A stretch of 64,000 bases of DNA. Origin: an uncultured Clostridiaceae bacterium (GTDB taxonomy: Bacteria; Bacillota; Clostridia; TANB77; CAG-465). Positions 60,262 to 64,000 of the stretch are shown in pieces. The stretch is taken from NCBI GenBank assembly GCA_947169155.1, contig CAMVON010000002.1, forward strand, positions 124,001-188,000. Reading direction: 5' to 3'. Each line of letters begins with the position of its first letter. Positions within the stretch are counted from its first letter, which is position 1. Position numbers and translations under genes: made by a program. The notes under the pieces are model-generated. The model was not told the DNA's origin and ran no database searches. It saw only the letters and a list, made by a program, of their open reading frames with translations.

Positions 60262-61170
60262 TTATTCTTCAACAGAATAATACATACCTTGGTTTAAATC
60301 TCTTTCTATAAGTATTTTATCTATGCCATTTAAAACAAGCTTTTTATGCGAGTTCCAAGAAGGAGCTACAAGCATATCTTTTGGAGCATCTCCACTAATT
60401 CTATGTAGAATAATATCTTTACGGATATGAGTAATAATATAGCATAGTTCATCTAGATAATACTCTAAAGAAATAGGAGAGTAGGTACCTTCTTCATACA
60501 TTTTGTTTAATTTAGTATCATTTGTAACGTATGTAGAATGTATTTTTAATCCTTGTATATCCAAATTATTAACAAAATTAACAGAATTTACAATATCTTC
60601 ATGAGATTCTCCTGGAAGTCCTACCATAATATGTGTAACTACATCAATATTATACTTTCTAAGAATATTTACAGCATTTACAAAATCATCATTTGTATAA
60701 CATCTATTAATTAGTTTTCCAGTATTTTCATTTGTAGTTTGAAGCCCTAGCTCAACGCATACATAGTACTTATTTGAGTACGAAGATAAAAGCTTTGCTA
60801 CATCTTCATTAACACAATCTGGTCTTGTAGCAATTTGTATTCCTACGATTCTATTATCTACAAGGGCAGAGTCATATTTTTTCTTAAGGTTTTCTATCGT
60901 GTCATAAGTATTAGTAAAGTTTTGAAAATATACAATGAACTTGTTTGCACGCATTCCTCTGTAACTTTCTAAATGATTTTTTATTTGTTCTGCTATATCT
61001 ATAGTTTTTAAATGTTCACCTGAGCCACGTTCACCGCAAAATATACATCCACCTACACCTTTTGTACCATCACGATTAGGACATGTAAATCCTGCGTCAA
61101 CGCATATCTTTAGTGTTCTTTCTCCAAATTTTTCTTTTAAATATGTGTTTAAATGATTATATCTTTCCAT
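60262..61170 (-). CDS. TIGR01212-type radical SAM protein
   Basis: CVDAGFTCPNRDGTKGVGGCIFCGERGSGEH; VVTHIMVGLPGES. Confidence 0.92.
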   Translation of the reverse strand: MERYNHLNTYLKEKFGERTLKICVDAGFTCPNRDGTKGVGGCIFCGERGSGEHLKTIDIAEQIKNHLESYRGMRANKFIVYFQNFTNTYDTIENLKKKYDSALVDNRIVGIQIATRPDCVNEDVAKLLSSYSNKYYVCVELGLQTTNENTGKLINRCYTNDDFVNAVNILRKYNIDVVTHIMVGLPGESHEDIVNSVNFVNNLDIQGLKIHSTYVTNDTKLNKMYEEGTYSPISLEYYLDELCYIITHIRKDIILHRISGDAPKDMLVAPSWNSHKKLVLNGIDKILIERDLNQGMYYSVEE

Positions 61171-61266
61171 GCACTATAGTATAACAAAAATTTACATAAA
61201 ATACAAATAAAATATTAAAGAATAAAAAATATATAAAAGTAAATAATATAAGTAGGAGATGAGAAT

Positions 61267-61479
61267 ATGATATATAAAGAAGTGACACCAAAAATTCAAT
61301 GTAATGTTTCAAAATGTATGCACAACTGCATAGAGGACTCAACTTGTAGGTTAGAAAGCATAATGGTATGTGAATGCGTAAATGATAAAAACAGCAATAT
61401 GAAAGAAGACCAAACAGCTTGTGGTTCATATAAATATGGCGGAAATTTAAATAGTTCAGAAATACTTGGAGGAAATTAA
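61267..61479 (+). CDS. DUF1540 domain-containing Cys-rich protein
   Basis: CNVSKCMHNCIEDSTCRLESIMV...TACGSYK. Confidence 0.88.
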   Translation: MIYKEVTPKIQCNVSKCMHNCIEDSTCRLESIMVCECVNDKNSNMKEDQTACGSYKYGGNLNSSEILGGN

Positions 61480-61589
61480 AAAAGAGACTCACAAATTAAT
61501 GTGAGTCTTTATTTTTTAATATAGACAAATGAATTGTTGAAATTTATAACGCATTAGAATATAATATAGGAGAAATAAGGAGTGAGAAT

Positions 61590-62966
61590 ATGAACGATAG
61601 AATAGTTAAATTCAAAGAAGAAATAAATGGGAAAAAAGTATCTGTAATAGGTCTAGGGGTAAGTAATATTCCTGCAATTATATATTTAAACAAACTTGGT
61701 GCAAAAATTATTGCCAGAGATAAAAATGAAGAAATACCAGAAAAGCTTCAAGGATTAGATAATATAGAATTTGTACTTGGTGAAAACTATCTACAAGGAT
61801 TAAAAGAGTCAGACTACATTTTTAGATCTCCAGGTGTTAAACCTTGGACTCCTGAAATTGTAGAAGCAGTTGAAGCTGGTGTTATACTGACATCTGAGAT
61901 GGAAACATTCATACATCTTACAGATGCAAAAGTTATAGCTATAACTGGCTCAGATGGTAAGACTACAACAACAACTTTAACATCACTATTCTTAAAAGAA
62001 GCAGGAGAAAATGTATATGTTGGAGGAAACATAGGAACACCACTTCTAGATAAAGTAGAAGAAATTACAAGTGAGGATTACGTTGTTCTTGAGTTAAGTA
62101 GTTTCCAACTTATGACAATGCAGGAAAAGACAGATAGAGCAGCAATTACAAATGTATCTCCAAACCATTTAGATTATCATCATGACTATGAAGAATATAT
62201 TAGAGCAAAATCTAATGTTTTTAATTGCCAAGAAAGTGATGGAATATTAGTTTTAAATGAAGATAACGAATTTACTCCAAGATATGAAGCTGAGGCAAAA
62301 GGATTAGTTAGAAAATTTAGTCTAGAAAAAGAAACAAATGCTGTATATTATAGAGACGGAGCAATATATTCTAGAGTATCTGGTGTAGAAGAAAGAATAA
62401 TGAGCATTGAAGATATTAAAATAGTTGGAATGCATAATGTAGCAAATATTTGTACTGCAGCAAGTTTAGTAATAGATATTACAGGAATTATGCCTATAGT
62501 TCATGTTTGCCAAACATTTGGTGGTGTAGAGCACAGAATGGAATTTGTTCGTGAAATAAATGGAGTAAAATGGTATAACGATTCAATTGCATCAAGTCCA
62601 ACAAGAACTATAGCAGGGCTAAAATCATTTAAAGAACCAATAGTTCTTATTGCTGGGGGTTATGATAAACATATTCCATATGATGTAATGGGACCATACC
62701 TAATGGATAAAGTAAAACTTCTTATACTTGTTGGAACAACTGCACCAAAGATTCGTGAAGCAGCACAAACAGAAGCTCAAAAACGTGGTGTAGACACTAT
62801 GCCAATAGTTGAGTTTACAAATCTTAAAGAAGCAGTAGATTATGCAAAAGATAATACAAGCTATGGAGATGTTGTAGCAATGTCACCTGCAAGCGCATCT
62901 TTTGATCTATACAAAAACTTTGAAGTAAGAGGAAATTTATTCAAAAAATATGTAAACCAATTATAG
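61590..62966 (+). CDS. murD: UDP-N-acetylmuramoyl-L-alanine--D-glutamate ligase MurD
   Basis: ITGSDGKTTTTTL, GGNIGTPLL, LELSSFQLMTM, WYNDSIASSPTRTIAGL. Confidence 0.96.
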   Translation: MNDRIVKFKEEINGKKVSVIGLGVSNIPAIIYLNKLGAKIIARDKNEEIPEKLQGLDNIEFVLGENYLQGLKESDYIFRSPGVKPWTPEIVEAVEAGVILTSEMETFIHLTDAKVIAITGSDGKTTTTTLTSLFLKEAGENVYVGGNIGTPLLDKVEEITSEDYVVLELSSFQLMTMQEKTDRAAITNVSPNHLDYHHDYEEYIRAKSNVFNCQESDGILVLNEDNEFTPRYEAEAKGLVRKFSLEKETNAVYYRDGAIYSRVSGVEERIMSIEDIKIVGMHNVANICTAASLVIDITGIMPIVHVCQTFGGVEHRMEFVREINGVKWYNDSIASSPTRTIAGLKSFKEPIVLIAGGYDKHIPYDVMGPYLMDKVKLLILVGTTAPKIREAAQTEAQKRGVDTMPIVEFTNLKEAVDYAKDNTSYGDVVAMSPASASFDLYKNFEVRGNLFKKYVNQL

Positions 62967-62975
62967 ATAAAAATA

Positions 62976-63004
62976 TTGAAAAACAAACAAAATTGTGGTA
63001 TAAT
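62976..63004 (+). promoter_or_regulatory. sigma-A promoter of microgene
   Basis: TTGAAA-17-TATAAT. Confidence 0.65.
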
Positions 63005-63030
63005 AAAAGTGCATTTGATGGAGGTGTTCT

Positions 63031-63099
63031 ATGATTAAACTAGTAGAATATACAAAAATCAAAACACAAATAAATAAAATTGAAGTAATACAAAAATAA
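63031..63099 (+). CDS. putative 22-aa microprotein MIKLVEYTKIKTQINKIEVIQK
   Basis: Promoter, GATGGAGGTG RBS with good spacing, ATG, TAA, then terminator; absent from ORF track because of length. Confidence 0.5.
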   Translation: MIKLVEYTKIKTQINKIEVIQK

Positions 63100-63128
63100 G
63101 ACGTACTGTAATAGTGCGTCTTTTTTGA
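63098..63128 (+). terminator. intrinsic terminator of microgene
   Basis: aagacgtact-gtaat-agtgcgtctttttt. Confidence 0.8.
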
Positions 63129-63230
63129 GCTTTATATTACAATAATATTATATATATATTAAATAATTGAATAAAGTTATGTTTTAAGATATTATATGTT
63201 TGAAGTATTGTATTTTTTAGGAGGTATAGT

Positions 63231-63365
63231 ATGAAAACACCAGAACAAAGAAAAGAATATTTAGAAAAAGTTAAAAATTTAAAAGTTACAGTAGATGAAT
63301 CTAAAGTACAAAAAGATTCTATAGACAAAATAATAGAAGAAGTTGAGAGTGAAAATAAAGAATAA
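63231..63365 (+). CDS. hypothetical 44-aa charged protein
   Basis: RBS aggaggt; MKTPEQRKEYLEKVKNLKVTVDESKVQKDSIDKIIEEVESENKE. Confidence 0.6.
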   Translation: MKTPEQRKEYLEKVKNLKVTVDESKVQKDSIDKIIEEVESENKE

Positions 63366-63394
63366 TGAAAAGAATACAAAAAGGAGGATAAAAA

Positions 63395-64000
63395 ATGGCT
63401 ATTAGCACAGATTATAGAAAAAAAGACGTCCAAAAAAATGTAGAAAAGCAATTAGCAAGCGTAACAGCAGCATACTTAAGAGGATATGTTAAACTTGCAA
63501 AAGGTAGTGGCACAATGGAAGTAAATCCAAATGTGTTAAAGGATAGTATCATAAAATATGTTGCTGAAGTGTCTAAAGGAACAAGTTTAGTAGAATTAGA
63601 TGCTGAAGGTAAACCTATTGAACCTAATGTATTTATGGACGAAGAAGGAATACATATTAATGAGTATACATTAGAAGTATTACCTTTTGAAGAGTTTGCA
63701 AGAGGAGAATATGTAAATACCGTTTATGATGCCATAGAAGAAGAACATGACTATATGGCGCAAATACTAGCTCAAATTAAACTTGCAGATAAAATGTCTA
63801 AAGCTAAAAGTAAAGAACCAATTGAAGGTGAATCAATTATTGAAAATGCAAATAATGCAAGAGTTTTAGTTCACCAAGAAGATGCTGCAAAACAAATTGC
63901 AATGCAAGAAGCATATATGGTTATGGGTGCAAATCTATCTAGAACCATTACACCAACTATGCTAAAAGAAATTGGATTTACAAGAGCAGATCAACAAGCA
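63395..64000 (+). CDS. hypothetical protein, truncated by window end
   Basis: RBS aaaggagg; open from ATG 63395 to the last base (MAISTDYRKKDVQKNVEKQLASVTAAYLRGY...). Confidence 0.75.
   Translation, partial: MAISTDYRKKDVQKNVEKQLASVTAAYLRGYVKLAKGSGTMEVNPNVLKDSIIKYVAEVSKGTSLVELDAEGKPIEPNVFMDEEGIHINEYTLEVLPFEEFARGEYVNTVYDAIEEEHDYMAQILAQIKLADKMSKAKSKEPIEGESIIENANNARVLVHQEDAAKQIAMQEAYMVMGANLSRTITPTMLKEIGFTRADQQA

Noticed and set aside
61157-61492. Minus-strand 111-aa hydrophobic ORF overlapping DUF1540
   Set aside because: Antisense to a Cys-rich DUF1540 gene with proper RBS; not supported.
1-64000. CRISPR arrays, complete transposons, prophage, BGCs or defence islands
   Set aside because: No regularly spaced repeats, transposase, integrase, phage structural gene or recognised defence gene set was seen on reading the window; only a DinD relic suggests past horizontal transfer.

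Overview
This is a low-GC (roughly 30%) Firmicutes/Clostridia-type chromosomal window, mostly housekeeping genes. Recognisable loci are rpmG-secE-nusG-rplK-rplA-[L10 leader]-rplJ-rplL, tsaD, murC, murD, dnaE, alaS, nusB-xseA-xseB, an Asp23/AmaP envelope-stress cluster, ychF, ttcA-like, pepF and several transporters. Five tRNA genes (Trp, Gly, a CAU-anticodon tRNA, Tyr, Leu) were read directly. I found no CRISPR array, prophage, intact transposon or obvious defence island. The most interesting signals are these. (1) A complete putative ribosome-mediated attenuator on the minus strand ahead of an exporter-type ABC transporter: promoter, RBS, 20-codon leader peptide, and a 19-bp terminator whose 5' arm lies inside the leader ORF. 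(2) A membrane-anchored serpin with an octaglycine tract in its reactive-centre loop, plus a second very divergent serpin-like protein. (3) A 19-bp terminator whose 3' arm is also the RBS region of the next gene (TetR), with an extended -10 promoter in its loop. (4) Two orphan non-coding RNA candidates. (5) A free-standing 22-aa microgene with its own promoter, RBS and terminator. (6) An AlaRS that ends after the editing domain. All family assignments come from motif recognition; no database search was run.
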